Positions 42,882 to 51,853 of a stretch of 64,000 nt of DNA are shown here, one piece after another. The DNA comes from Siderastrea siderea (taxonomy: Eukaryota; Cnidaria; Anthozoa; Scleractinia; Rhizangiidae): the NCBI GenBank assembly GCA_964030785.1, contig OZ034967.1:53473533-53537532 (forward strand), in the 5' to 3' direction. Made by a program: the position numbers and the translations under genes. Under the pieces are notes generated by a model, which had not been told where the DNA came from, made no database searches, and saw only the letters and a list, made by a program, of their open reading frames with translations. Numbering within the stretch: position 1 is the first letter of the stretch; every line of letters starts with the position of its first letter.

Positions 42882-43238
42882 TTATCGTCTTAATCCAGTA
42901 CCAGATATAAGTCTATTCAGAATTGTGTTGTAATCTTCTTGTTTTGGTTTAGTAGGTTTGGTTGGTTTCATTGATTGTTTAGTTGAACCGTGTAATTTTC
43001 TCATAATAAGCTCTCCGCTTTTTTCAGCTGCTTTTTTTCCCAGTTTGTCTCCAGCATGTGAAATACCAGATTCAAGCGCTTTTTTGGCAAAAGGTTTTAA
43101 AACCATTTCTGGAACTTTACTTAACACCCTTCCAACCGGTTTGAAAATGTTGTCAACAATGATCCCAGATCCTTTATGTTCATAAACAAATCGTCCAAGT
43201 TTTGGATGATAAATACGCTTGTATTCATACGACGACAT
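42882..43238 (-). CDS. Small basic virion protein, 118 aa
   Basis: Opens MSSYEYKRIYHPKLGRFVYE. Lys/Arg-rich with an amphipathic middle (VPEMVLKPFAKKALESGISH) and a TKPTKPK stretch; ends NRLISGTGLRR, where ISGTG is an adenain-type cleavage motif four residues from the end. Sits between capsid and penton genes. Could be a core or cement protein; no family recognised. Start preceded by TTAATCTAACTG. Confidence 0.7.
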   Translation of the reverse strand: MSSYEYKRIYHPKLGRFVYEHKGSGIIVDNIFKPVGRVLSKVPEMVLKPFAKKALESGISHAGDKLGKKAAEKSGELIMRKLHGSTKQSMKPTKPTKPKQEDYNTILNRLISGTGLRR

Positions 43239-43256
43239 ATATAACTATCAGTTAGA

Positions 43257-44018
43257 TTAATCTCTCTTCTCTCTTAAAATCAAACTGAATGAAGTGTCAC
43301 TATGATTAAGATCGATGATTCTCCTCTTACCATCTGTGATATAAATTCTTATTTTATTGATCGTATTTTTATTACACGGGTTGTACTGAACTCGTCGAGG
43401 CTCTTGTGTGAAACTATAACTCGGGGTGAGAGTTGAGGTACTGAAACTATATATAATATCTGACTCTTCACCATCGACAAGACTGTCACTTATCAAATCA
43501 CAATGAACATTCAATATTTCTCTGTCTTGTGAGAGATTAGGAATGTAATCTCCAACATTTACACTACTTGTTAGAATCTTTTTATTGAAACCAATAAGAT
43601 CATTAAAATTACTTTGAGTAAGATCTAATCTGTAATTTGAGGCTAGTGTTATTATTGTTCTGAATACAGTATCGTTAAACTCCAGAGTGATTGGATATTG
43701 AGGGTTTGATGAGGTCCCTGTTTTTGTTTTTTCTTTGATTAAATTGTCAAAATCAATGTAATTCCATACTCCAGGGTTGAATATAATTTCGATCCAATTA
43801 GCGCCACTATCTGTCGAATATCTTATTTTCTGATTATTGAGTTCTTTAGTCACATTAAACCAAGTAAATGACATTGAAATGATTCGGTCTAGGCCGATTT
43901 CATATTGTCTGTTTGAATCTAGTATTATCGGATTACTGTATTTGATTGTGAAATCCGATGGTTTATTACCATTTTGGTTTTTTACTGTATGACTGGATAA
44001 TACAAGTTGTCTATTCAT
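43257..44018 (-). CDS. Minor capsid protein (penton, single jelly roll), 253 aa
   Basis: Forms capsid vertices (family knowledge). MNRQLVLSSHTVKNQNG, SDFTIKYSNPIILDSNRQYE, ALTWFNV-like FTWFNVTKEL, LIGFNKK and NLSQDREILNVHCDLI are characteristic of Polinton pentons. Intact length for the family. The stop is immediately followed by the TCTAAC element of the next gene. Confidence 0.85.
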   Translation of the reverse strand: MNRQLVLSSHTVKNQNGNKPSDFTIKYSNPIILDSNRQYEIGLDRIISMSFTWFNVTKELNNQKIRYSTDSGANWIEIIFNPGVWNYIDFDNLIKEKTKTGTSSNPQYPITLEFNDTVFRTIITLASNYRLDLTQSNFNDLIGFNKKILTSSVNVGDYIPNLSQDREILNVHCDLISDSLVDGEESDIIYSFSTSTLTPSYSFTQEPRRVQYNPCNKNTINKIRIYITDGKRRIIDLNHSDTSFSLILREKRD

Positions 44019-44026
44019 TTATATGA

Positions 44027-45016
44027 TTAGTTTAGACTAAAATAGTTTTTGTATATTTTGTTGTATTGTGGCTTATTGAGTATTGAATTTCTCAACAAGA
44101 TGTCGAGAAGTGCGACACCTGTGTTTCTTAGCTCTATGCTATTATTACCTGCAACCATTGATCCGATAATCAGTTCAAGTTTTTTAATCATTTCTGTCGG
44201 ATTATTGAAAAACATTACCTGTCCACCTCTTTTTGTTTTTTTCTTCAAACCAGACCCTTTAATATTTGTTAATTTTTGATTATTGTAATTTATATAATCA
44301 TTAAGAACCTTTCTTGTATCTTGAATAATTTTTCTTCGATATTGAGCCTCAGCTTCAGTGATTGAACCACTATTTAATTTTTTAGTGATATTACTCCAAT
44401 AACCATTTAGTTTCAAACGTTGATCTTTAGCATCTTTCAAGATTTTTTTCAGATAAGCTTTACTCTTTTTATTATCCATATCCTTTTCTGTTAGACGTAA
44501 TTCAACATCATTGTAGTTCGGAATATTCAATTTATCTAAAGCTAGGTTAATTGCATCCTCCTCGAGAATGTTATAATCAGGTCCTTCTTCGTATTCAGGT
44601 GGAAGATCTTCAGGTTCATACATAAATGCTGGATCTATATACATTTGTTTTTCACCTGATGCTATATCCTCGAGGACGTCTTCATAACTTGGAGGTTTTG
44701 GAACCAATTGTTTCTCGTTTTCAGGTAAAACAGGTTGATCAAACAAATCGTCCAATCCATAATCAGGCACTTCATCATCAATAGCTATTCCATAATCTGG
44801 AACAGGTCGCTTTTTCTTTGGTAATCTTCTCAATGGCATTTTTGGAGATGTGAGTTCCTTTAACTCAGATGTTATAGGTTTGAAAAGTTTCTCTGCCTCG
44901 ACTTCACCCATTTGATCAGATATCGTTTTTTGTTTTATTGTCTCTCTTACTGTGTTAATCTTTTTACCAAGCTCGGATCGTTTCTCAGCCATTTCTTTCC
45001 ATTTGAGTAAACTCAT
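44027..45016 (-). CDS. Virion protein with two PPxY motifs, 329 aa
   Basis: Coiled N-terminus (KWKEMAEKRSELGKKINTVR), then a proline/acidic-rich region with two VPDYG repeats and two PPxY motifs (PPSY about 108-111, PPEY about 139-142), and a helical C-terminal half ending NYFSLN. IKGSG (about 252) fits an adenain-type cleavage site and is followed by LKKKTKRGG. PPxY motifs recruit NEDD4-type ubiquitin ligases in viral late domains and in adenovirus pVI (established knowledge); that role here is inference. Divergent from the ATPase gene. Confidence 0.65.
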   Translation of the reverse strand: MSLLKWKEMAEKRSELGKKINTVRETIKQKTISDQMGEVEAEKLFKPITSELKELTSPKMPLRRLPKKKRPVPDYGIAIDDEVPDYGLDDLFDQPVLPENEKQLVPKPPSYEDVLEDIASGEKQMYIDPAFMYEPEDLPPEYEEGPDYNILEEDAINLALDKLNIPNYNDVELRLTEKDMDNKKSKAYLKKILKDAKDQRLKLNGYWSNITKKLNSGSITEAEAQYRRKIIQDTRKVLNDYINYNNQKLTNIKGSGLKKKTKRGGQVMFFNNPTEMIKKLELIIGSMVAGNNSIELRNTGVALLDILLRNSILNKPQYNKIYKNYFSLN

Positions 45017-45070
45017 TATATCATTTGTTTACATAAAATTTCGTATTTTGTTCGAAAAAATTAGGGTTAT

Positions 45071-45144
45071 CATATATAAAAACGCTCGCATAGCGTGTCG
45101 CATAGCGTGTCGCCATGCGATAAAATTGTATAACATAGTATCAT
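45071..45144. promoter_or_regulatory. Divergent promoter region with tandem 12-mers
   Basis: Between the 329-aa gene and the ATPase gene: a TATA-like CATATATAAAA (45071-45081), then two perfect direct repeats CATAGCGTGTCG (45089-45100, 45101-45112) and a related CCATGCG. The only such repeat seen in the element. Confidence 0.5.
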
Positions 45145-45786
45145 ATGAAGATTCAAAATTACGACATTCAAGATGATGAAAACAACGATTTTGTTCAATT
45201 AAAGAGTTTCATGCCAAACCGATGTTTCAGGATGCTTATTTGTGCTCCCTCTGGTGGTGGCAAGACTAACCTTTTGCTTGATATGATATATAGGCTTCTC
45301 TATTTTGATAAGATATACTTTTATGCTCGAAATCTCTCCCAAAGCAAATATAAGCATCTGTTGAAATCTCTTGAACCAATATCAAAAGAGGTCGGTTATG
45401 ACGTAATCGAAGCAAGTAATGATGACATCATCCCTTTAACAGATTTGTCTGATGAAAACCAAAAATTAATCATATTTGATGACTATTTGAATACAGGTAA
45501 GAAAAATGACGAACGGATACGTGACTACTTTACCAATTCTAGAAACAAAAATTGCTGTTGTATATATTTAAGTCAAAGCTATTACGGAACTGATAAAACA
45601 ATAAGACTGAATAGTTCACATTTTTGTGTTTTTGATTTTCCTTCTATAAACGAGCAATCGATGATTTGCCGAGAACTGAACATAAATAAATCAGATTATC
45701 AGAAAGCTACTAAGGATCCATATAGTTTTTTGTATGTTGATAAGGTCAAAAAAAAGGTAGCCCGAAATTTCGAAGAAAAAATCTAA
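45145..45786 (+). CDS. Genome-packaging ATPase (FtsK/HerA, A32-like), 213 aa
   Basis: Pumps DNA into capsids (family knowledge). Walker A APSGGGKT (34-41), Walker B LIIFDD (108-113), then a sensor-like CIYLSQSYY stretch. The length is usual for Polinton packaging ATPases and the gene is intact. First gene of the plus-strand block, transcribed towards the fibre genes. Confidence 0.93.
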   Translation: MKIQNYDIQDDENNDFVQLKSFMPNRCFRMLICAPSGGGKTNLLLDMIYRLLYFDKIYFYARNLSQSKYKHLLKSLEPISKEVGYDVIEASNDDIIPLTDLSDENQKLIIFDDYLNTGKKNDERIRDYFTNSRNKNCCCIYLSQSYYGTDKTIRLNSSHFCVFDFPSINEQSMICRELNINKSDYQKATKDPYSFLYVDKVKKKVARNFEEKI

Positions 45787-45802
45787 ACTAATATTATATT
45801 AT

Positions 45803-46231
45803 ATGAGTTATACAAACGGTATTCTTAATCATGTTGATTCTCAAGGACAAGGTCAGATAGGCCCTAGAGGGTTGCCTGGGTTACCTGGTCCTAAAGGCGA
45901 TAAAGGCGATAAAGGCGACAAAGGCGACAAAGGTGATCGTGGACCTCAGGGTAGTGCCAGCGGTTCTGCTGATATTGACATGCAAAATAAGTTCGAGATT
46001 TTGCGATTAAAAAGCAATCCTTATCCTATCCACGGTGATCTGTCAAAGGTAATAAACTATCAGGACACGAGAAATATCTTTCTTTCGAAAAAAGAGGGTG
46101 GAAAAATGGAGGCAAGCATTGATATGAACAATAATACAATCTACAACGTAAAAGACCCAACACAGGCAGATCAAGCCACAAACAAAAAGTATGTCGAAAA
46201 TCAGCTTGAAAAAAAACTGGAAAGGAGCTGA
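45803..46231 (+). CDS. Fibre protein, collagen-stalk N-terminal part, 142 aa
   Basis: After 16 residues there are about 11 Gly-X-Y triplets (GPRGLPGLPGPKGDKGDKGD ...), a collagen-like stalk that would trimerise. Then comes a phage tail-fibre-like repeat (IDMNNNTIYNVKDPTQADQA, NKKYVENQ). The ORF ends where the next ORF, in the +1 frame, carries on the same repeat, so both are probably one gene with a frameshift in the run of eight A near 46210. Preceded by ATCTAAACTAAT, in which TAA is the ATPase stop. Confidence 0.8.
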   Translation: MSYTNGILNHVDSQGQGQIGPRGLPGLPGPKGDKGDKGDKGDKGDRGPQGSASGSADIDMQNKFEILRLKSNPYPIHGDLSKVINYQDTRNIFLSKKEGGKMEASIDMNNNTIYNVKDPTQADQATNKKYVENQLEKKLERS

Positions 46232-47501
46232 TATTGATATGAAAAATAAATCAATTACCAATCTTGATCTTCCATCAAACCAAAGAGACGCCGCATGTGT
46301 CGAGTTTGTTAACAACAGAATTGATGACATGACACAAAAAAAGTTTCTCAAAGTTGATGGCACCAACAATATGACTGGAAACTTGAATTTAAATAACAAT
46401 AAAATTATTAACTTACAAACCGATTACAGAGATTCAAAATCCGCAGTTAATGTTGATTTTGTGCAAGAGGAAATAAAAGATTTGAGAAATCTTGTCACTC
46501 AAAAAATTCGTGAATCTCAGATCAATAACTCAGGACAAAAACGAGACGCCTTCAGATACTTGATGGAAGACACTGATGAATCTTCGAGTGAAAACAATAT
46601 CGAGGTTTTGGGTATTGTCGATTTTCCCAATTCTCCACATCAAATTAATAAAAAAGCTTACCAACTTAAACTCTTGTTTGAAAAAAGCTCACCCTTCCAG
46701 TACCCCTCACGTCTTGGTTTTAACTTATATAAACTTCCAGTCGGGTATTACACAATGGTCGTTGAATGGTTTCCGCCGGAAATGAATGAGATAAGTGTAA
46801 CAGCTCAAGGAACAACGATTTCAATTTCTGATGAAACAACCAAAACATTCGAGAAGTACACCAAAACAGTTATCCATTTTCACAGATGGGGTAGCTCACC
46901 CCCACAATTTATATATCTCGATCTGCACGGTACAGTCAGTAAGCAATCGTTATTAACAATTGGGCATTTAATTGTCTATGGTGTTAAAGAAACAATTTCA
47001 AATGTTGACCCAAGTGTCTATGACACCGCTTTTGTTATTGAAAACGGAAAAATGGTTATGCAAACAGATTTGTCTTTAAACGGACACCAACTACGCTCTT
47101 CCATTCACCACATAAACGGTTTTTTAAATTCAACAAAAGGGGACAAAAATTTTGTTTTAAATGGTGCCGAAATAATTTCATTGCCGGGTGAAGCGATTTT
47201 GAAAAATATTGATATATATTGTACGCGTCCAATCACTTCTTCGGATTCTCATGTCACTGTACATAGACACAAAAAAATATCTTTGAAACTCAAAACATCT
47301 TTACGGAATTTTTTTACTGGAACTCTAAGCTCTTCAAGAAATTTTACCTCAGAAAAAAGTGGGTGGTATCAAACGATAAACCCAAATTCTTTCCAAATGC
47401 CTTCGTCCGGGATTTTGGCTTTTGAACTAAATATGAATGATGATATTTGGAAAAGTTACAACGCAATTATACTTCGTATCGAGTATCAAACAAGTGCGTG
47501 A
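46191..47501 (+). CDS. Fibre protein, shaft and knob part, 436 aa
   Basis: Two more shaft repeats (ADIDMKNKSITNLDLP, GNLNLNNNKIINL) continue the pattern of the upstream ORF. A C-terminal domain of about 300 residues rich in beta strands follows (YKLPVGYYTMVVEWFPPE, FHRWGSSPPQFIYLDLHG), which I take as the receptor-binding knob by position. The displayed ATG lies inside the overlap and may not be used. The frame relation (+1) differs from the -1 junctions of protease and integrase, favouring an indel. Confidence 0.75.
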   Translation: MSKISLKKNWKGADIDMKNKSITNLDLPSNQRDAACVEFVNNRIDDMTQKKFLKVDGTNNMTGNLNLNNNKIINLQTDYRDSKSAVNVDFVQEEIKDLRNLVTQKIRESQINNSGQKRDAFRYLMEDTDESSSENNIEVLGIVDFPNSPHQINKKAYQLKLLFEKSSPFQYPSRLGFNLYKLPVGYYTMVVEWFPPEMNEISVTAQGTTISISDETTKTFEKYTKTVIHFHRWGSSPPQFIYLDLHGTVSKQSLLTIGHLIVYGVKETISNVDPSVYDTAFVIENGKMVMQTDLSLNGHQLRSSIHHINGFLNSTKGDKNFVLNGAEIISLPGEAILKNIDIYCTRPITSSDSHVTVHRHKKISLKLKTSLRNFFTGTLSSSRNFTSEKSGWYQTINPNSFQMPSSGILAFELNMNDDIWKSYNAIILRIEYQTSA

Positions 47502-47655
47502 TTACTTTCCACAAAAAAATTTACATTTATTATATAGCACAATGCAGGATATCCATCTGATTGGAGCATGGAATGCTTTTTAGAATATATTATTATCCCA
47601 AAAGAAATAATGAGGATTCCGAAGAAGATAATGAATAATCTAACTTTATAATATA

Positions 47656-47778
47656 ATGAGAACAGCTATTTTAATCAACGAAATTATTGAGAATATAGAA
47701 AAAATAGTTCGAAACATCAGAAAATTATACATCAGTATTAAGAAATCGTTCAAAAAAGAAAAAAATGTAACCATATAA
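47656..47778 (+). CDS. Small Lys/Ile-rich ORF, 40 aa
   Basis: ATG at 47656 opens MRTAILINEIIENIEKIVRN, ending KKSFKKEKNVTI. Its start context (AATCTAACTTTATAATATA) carries the TCTAAC element shared with the virion genes, which is the main reason to list it. A single helix is predicted by eye. Function unknown. Confidence 0.4.
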   Translation: MRTAILINEIIENIEKIVRNIRKLYISIKKSFKKEKNVTI

Positions 47779-47783
47779 TATAT

Positions 47784-48272
47784 ATGGATAGACGTGAAAG
47801 CATATTCAATTGGAACCATGTTTCAGAAAATTTAACGGAAGATCAAATATCTGAGTTGAAAGCATTGTACAAATTCTATCATAAAAAATATTGGCTTGCA
47901 AAAATGACATTTAAATATTACAAAAAGGCAGAACTTGCATGTAATATTGGATCTGTTTTTTTGATAGTAACTGGGACTGTAGTTGGTGGTGTAACACTAA
48001 ACCCTATTCCTCTTGGAGTGATATCCGGTTCTGGGCTCTTGCTTAAATCATATTCAGAGGCTAAAAATTATAAAAGGAAGATTGAGATGTCAAAATTCGC
48101 ATACACTTCGTACGAAAACGTTTTAACACATTTGCGATCTTTTATGAGAGGACTGGAATATAATGACAAAGAATTTATTGATTTTGTCAAAATTCTAGAT
48201 GATATAATAGTAGATATGTGTCCGTTAACTGACAAATTTGAAAAGAAATATAATAAGGTATTCATCCAATAA
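47784..48272 (+). CDS. Membrane protein with hydrophobic hairpin, 162 aa
   Basis: Soluble helical N-terminus (MDRRESIFNWNHVSENLTED), then two adjacent hydrophobic segments (SVFLIVTGTVVGGVTL and PLGVISGSGLLL, about 57-87) and a charged helical C-terminus. The layout resembles small two-helix membrane proteins, but no family is assigned. Intact. No TCTAA element before its start. Confidence 0.65.
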   Translation: MDRRESIFNWNHVSENLTEDQISELKALYKFYHKKYWLAKMTFKYYKKAELACNIGSVFLIVTGTVVGGVTLNPIPLGVISGSGLLLKSYSEAKNYKRKIEMSKFAYTSYENVLTHLRSFMRGLEYNDKEFIDFVKILDDIIVDMCPLTDKFEKKYNKVFIQ

Positions 48273-48825
48273 TAGATTTTATTTTATCACCGATTAGAGA
48301 CATAATACTAGCCCAATATTTATTATAAAAAGCTAAAGTTTTTTTCGATTTACTAATTGGAATTTGTTTATGAGGTATCCCCATCATCTTGAATATCTTT
48401 ATCATAATAAAATTAACGCTAATCATTCTTTTCCTTGTACCATTAACTTCATTAAGAACCTTACCGATCTCTGTAAACACTCTATCGATCTTATATTTCT
48501 GACAGTTTGATATTTTAATGTTATATTTTTCTTCAATATCGAGTAATATGTTGCTGATGTGGTACTCTCGATGGTAAACAGATTTTCTAATAAATTTATG
48601 TCTATTTTCATAAAAATTAACATATTCTTTCACATAATTATATCCTTGAACAATACCACAACTTAGACAGGCTAACATCCCATCGTCATTAATAATATAC
48701 TGATTATCACAGCATTCATTATATTTCGGTTTTTCATTAGAATCTTCCAATTTTTGGTCACAAAAAGGACAAACAATATCTCCTGATTCTTTCAGTTCAT
48801 CATGTAATTCCTTGTTACAATTCAT
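48262..48825 (-). CDS. Zinc-ribbon transcription factor, VLTF3/TFIIB-like, 187 aa
   Basis: N-terminal CPFC pair and a TFIIB-type ribbon (ECCDNQYIINDDGMLACLSC, about 37-56). A helical domain with RKSVYHREYHISNILLDIEE and KTLAFYNKYWASI follows, reminiscent of poxvirus late transcription factor VLTF3 relatives. If correct it would switch on late genes, perhaps through the TCTAA element. Its 3' end overlaps that of the membrane-protein gene by 11 bases. No TCTAA element at its own start, consistent with earlier expression. Confidence 0.55.
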   Translation of the reverse strand: MNCNKELHDELKESGDIVCPFCDQKLEDSNEKPKYNECCDNQYIINDDGMLACLSCGIVQGYNYVKEYVNFYENRHKFIRKSVYHREYHISNILLDIEEKYNIKISNCQKYKIDRVFTEIGKVLNEVNGTRKRMISVNFIMIKIFKMMGIPHKQIPISKSKKTLAFYNKYWASIMSLIGDKIKSIIG

Positions 48826-48862
48826 TCTATACTATTATATGAGATATTTTTTTATATGATTC

Positions 48863-49075
48863 AAACTTCCTGTTTTCCGAGAATTTTAAGACTTCCTGTT
48901 GTATGAAGTCACGCAATGGGAAATGCGTTCGTTTCCACATGAAATAAAAACATATAGAATTCCATAAAATAATACAATCAGATGTAAACCATCAGATGGA
49001 AAGTAGTTAGAGTTGGTTCGGGTTTAGCGAAGTTTTTTATAAAACTGCGCCAAAACCGCCAACTCTATAACTACT
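48863..49075. repeat. Right terminal inverted repeat
   Basis: Inverse of the left repeat; 48938-49075 is a perfect match and 48863-48937 an imperfect one. Confidence 0.95.
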
Positions 49076-49081
49076 CTCGGT
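49076..49081. repeat. Target-site duplication, right (CTCGGT)
   Basis: Identical to 31894-31899 and adjacent to the last base of the right terminal repeat. Confidence 0.93.
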
Positions 49082-51853
49082 TTTTGCAATGTTTCCACAT
49101 CCTGTCATTTTAAAACTGTCAAGGCTTGTCAAATCTACTTGGATTATTGGCTGTTCGCTTGAATGAACTTGAAACGGCACTCATTTACAGCAACAAACTA
49201 AAACTTATTCTAAAGCACTGAATGGGCTATCTTCATCGCGTTCGGATGTTAACAAATAACATGAACTGCCACTATTAGTCTAGTCAAAAATGTATACTGG
49301 CATTTCACTGGCAGGTTACTGGGATTACCCGAAAGAAAGGATTTGGGTAGCTTCCAAGCTCCTGTAGTAAAATTATCGAAGAAATGTCGCGTAGGTTTAA
49401 ACGGCTGCGAAGAAATTCGAGCATTTTGAGGAACACACAGAACTTACCGGATAAAAGAGCTTGGAACCGAAAACTGCTTCGCTTATAGTTACTTAAGTAG
49501 CTTTTATATTTCGTTCTCTAACTTAAGACCATCGAGATTGAAAACAAACAAACACCAAACATGCTTAACTCTATGGCATAAGTTTTGCGGCTGCGAATTG
49601 TTTAAAATTCGGGCGCGTTTAGAAATGCACAGAACTGTTTTTGGAAGCTTTTCGGATAAGATAGGTTTGATCCGACAACTGCTTCGCTAACAGTCTCTTA
49701 AATAACTTTTATATTTAACGACCATCAAGATTGAAAACAGACGAACACTAAACACGCTTTAAATTATGGCATAAGTTTTCGGGCTGCGAAGTAAGCTTAT
49801 ATAAAGTTAGGCACTTTGAGGGACGCGCAAAACTGTTTTCGGAAGCTTTTCGGATAAAATAGCATTAAACCGACAACTGCTTCGCTTAAAAGATTATTAC
49901 TATTGAAAACTTCTAGCACAAGAAAATCGACAATTGCACAAAGATGTGGACCCGACAGTCAAAATTGAAAGCAATTCTTTGCCGAAATCTCACTGAATTG
50001 ACGCTTGTGCTGTTGTGTTGCGACTATGTGCTTTGACCTACTGTTATGAATAAAACAAACACAGAGTAATGGACAGAGAAATCATTTTTGAAAAAGTTTA
50101 TTCGAAAACCCGTAAGGTCATGCAGTTCGCGTTACACTTCCAGCATCGTGGGTCCGTCCACGCGTGAAATCGGCTGAGCATAGCAAAATATTCAAGACTA
50201 CATCTGTCACAAATCTGAGCACGTTTTCTAATAAGTTTTTAAAGTCAAAAGTAAATGACACATTTCTAATGACATAAATTAAATTTCCATTTCAAAACAT
50301 AATTTCTTTGACCGTAATACTCAAAATCATGTACCTTAAACCCTTTAAAAACTTCACTTACTCAGTTGTTTCAGAACAAGACAAGTTCTCCGCCGCGAAG
50401 AAAACGAACATGAAATCCTCGAAGGCAGATTTCGTAACTTGAACTTTTCGCCTTCCACCAAAAAGACAACTGAGTATTCTTTTGAACTTTTTCTTTTCAT
50501 TTATAGATATAAGATGTTTTTTCTCAAGTTTAAAAATGCAGTACTATCGAAGAATCGTTTTGGTAAACAAGTTATTATAGCTTTTCAAAACACCTCTTTT
50601 TCAAAAGTGACGGTGGTCATGCGATTTCCCGCCAAGAAAAACGCCGGTTGCCCAAAAGCACCGCGCAATTTCCCGCCAAGAAAAGATGGCATTCTTCACC
50701 CCCCCCCCGTCGGGTTGTCTTGGGACTCCCCTCCCCCTCCCCCAGAGTCTGCACGGGCGTAGGGACGTACGCTGACGTCACAACCAAAATTCCTCAGATC
50801 GATAGGTGATCAAATTTGCTTAGCAATGGTGCTCCGCTGTAAGCGTCATGGAGGCATTGCATTCACCTACCCATGTCCCCAAGACATGGGTAGGTGAATA
50901 TGTTTTGACCATGGGTAGGTGAATATGTTTTGACCACGGTCAAAACATAAGCCCTCTGCCGTCCCCACCCCCTTGGGACATCTTTAAGCAACCAATCAAT
51001 CATCCAGTGACCTTGAACAACCTACTCCGACGAAATATCAGAGAACAGGTTGAAAAGCCGTTCAACATCTTTCTAATAATTTTATGTACAGGCAAAGCTC
51101 TAAAGAGCGGTAAAAAATTGCTCAACCAAGGTTCTCAAATGTGCTATATTGAACAATATTACAATACATCACAGGCAAATTTTTAATTTTCCGAGGATAT
51201 ATTACTGATTTATCTTCAAGTGTCTGCTTGAGGAAGTATTAACTTTTTAATTCCCTTCCTTGAAACTGCCGGGGGAGGCAAAATGTGTAACAATAAAATA
51301 CAGTGCTTGACGCAAAAGACTGAATTACGTTACTATACTATAACGATTACATTCTACGTTGGATCTATATAGTATGGCGACTAAGTAAAGACAATAATGG
51401 GTAGAAGGTTCAAAATAAAAAGAAAACAACTGTGCAGACAAAGAACGGCTGGAACCCGTTCAACATCTTTCTTATAAGTTATATACAGGAAAGGTTATAA
51501 AGAGCGGTTAAAAACCTTTTAGCAAATTTTCCCAAATGTGCATACTCTAAATAACATGGCAAGGCAATACTGCCATATTTACAACTCTTTGGAAGTTATG
51601 CTATTGTTCTATTCTACATGTCTTGTCTCAGAAGTATTTTTCATTAAAAATCATCTATCAGTTACTTAACTTTCTTACTCTGATTGTCAAGCAGTTTTGC
51701 TGCAGTGTTCTCTACATTTTATTTATTCATGCAAGAGAAAGCATGACCAAACATGAAATTATAAACATAGAAACGATTTCAGAATCACTATAATTTTTAC
51801 GGATTGGAGTTCCTCGGACTGTTCGCTATCGTTTTTTATGATGCGAGTTCAGT
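49082..51853. other. Intergenic stretch right of the Polinton
   Basis: Contains the 190-bp tandem repeat (49403-49900), a hairpin-rich segment with repeats of ACCATGGGTAGGTGAATATG (about 50868-50950), and two diverged copies of the receptor-gene 3' flank (about 51040-51190 and 51460-51600). No coding gene recognised. Confidence 0.6.
49403..49900. repeat. Degenerate tandem repeat, about 190-bp units
   Basis: Units start GGCTGCGAA at 49403, 49589 and 49782. Each carries CGGATAA, CAACTGCTTCGCT (first unit AAACTGCTTCGCT) and, in the first two, CTTTTATATTT and TATGGCATAAGTTTT. Two full units and part of a third. Confidence 0.8.

Larger units (their letters stand above)
31900..49075. mobile_element. 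Maverick/Polinton element, 17,176 bp, both ends present
   Basis: It begins AGTAGTTATAG and ends with the inverted CTATAACTACT. It is flanked by the 6-bp direct repeat CTCGGT at 31894-31899 and 49076-49081, the expected Polinton target duplication, and the AG...CT ends also fit the family. It encodes the Polinton hallmark set: protein-primed type B polymerase, retroviral-type integrase with chromodomain, adenain-like protease, packaging ATPase, double jelly-roll capsid protein and penton. About 20 reading frames are packed with gaps often below 30 bp. Most virion genes run on the minus strand; the ATPase, fibre and membrane protein run on the plus strand. Broken capsid and fibre genes suggest recent loss of activity, while the well matched ends suggest a fairly young insertion. 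Confidence 0.97.

Noticed and set aside
46043..46399. 118-aa hydrophobic minus-strand ORF across the fibre overlap
   Set aside because: Opposite-strand shadow of the fibre repeats; no promoter element or homology.
49403..49900. CRISPR-like array
   Set aside because: Units of about 190 bp without short identical repeats and spacers, in a eukaryotic genome.
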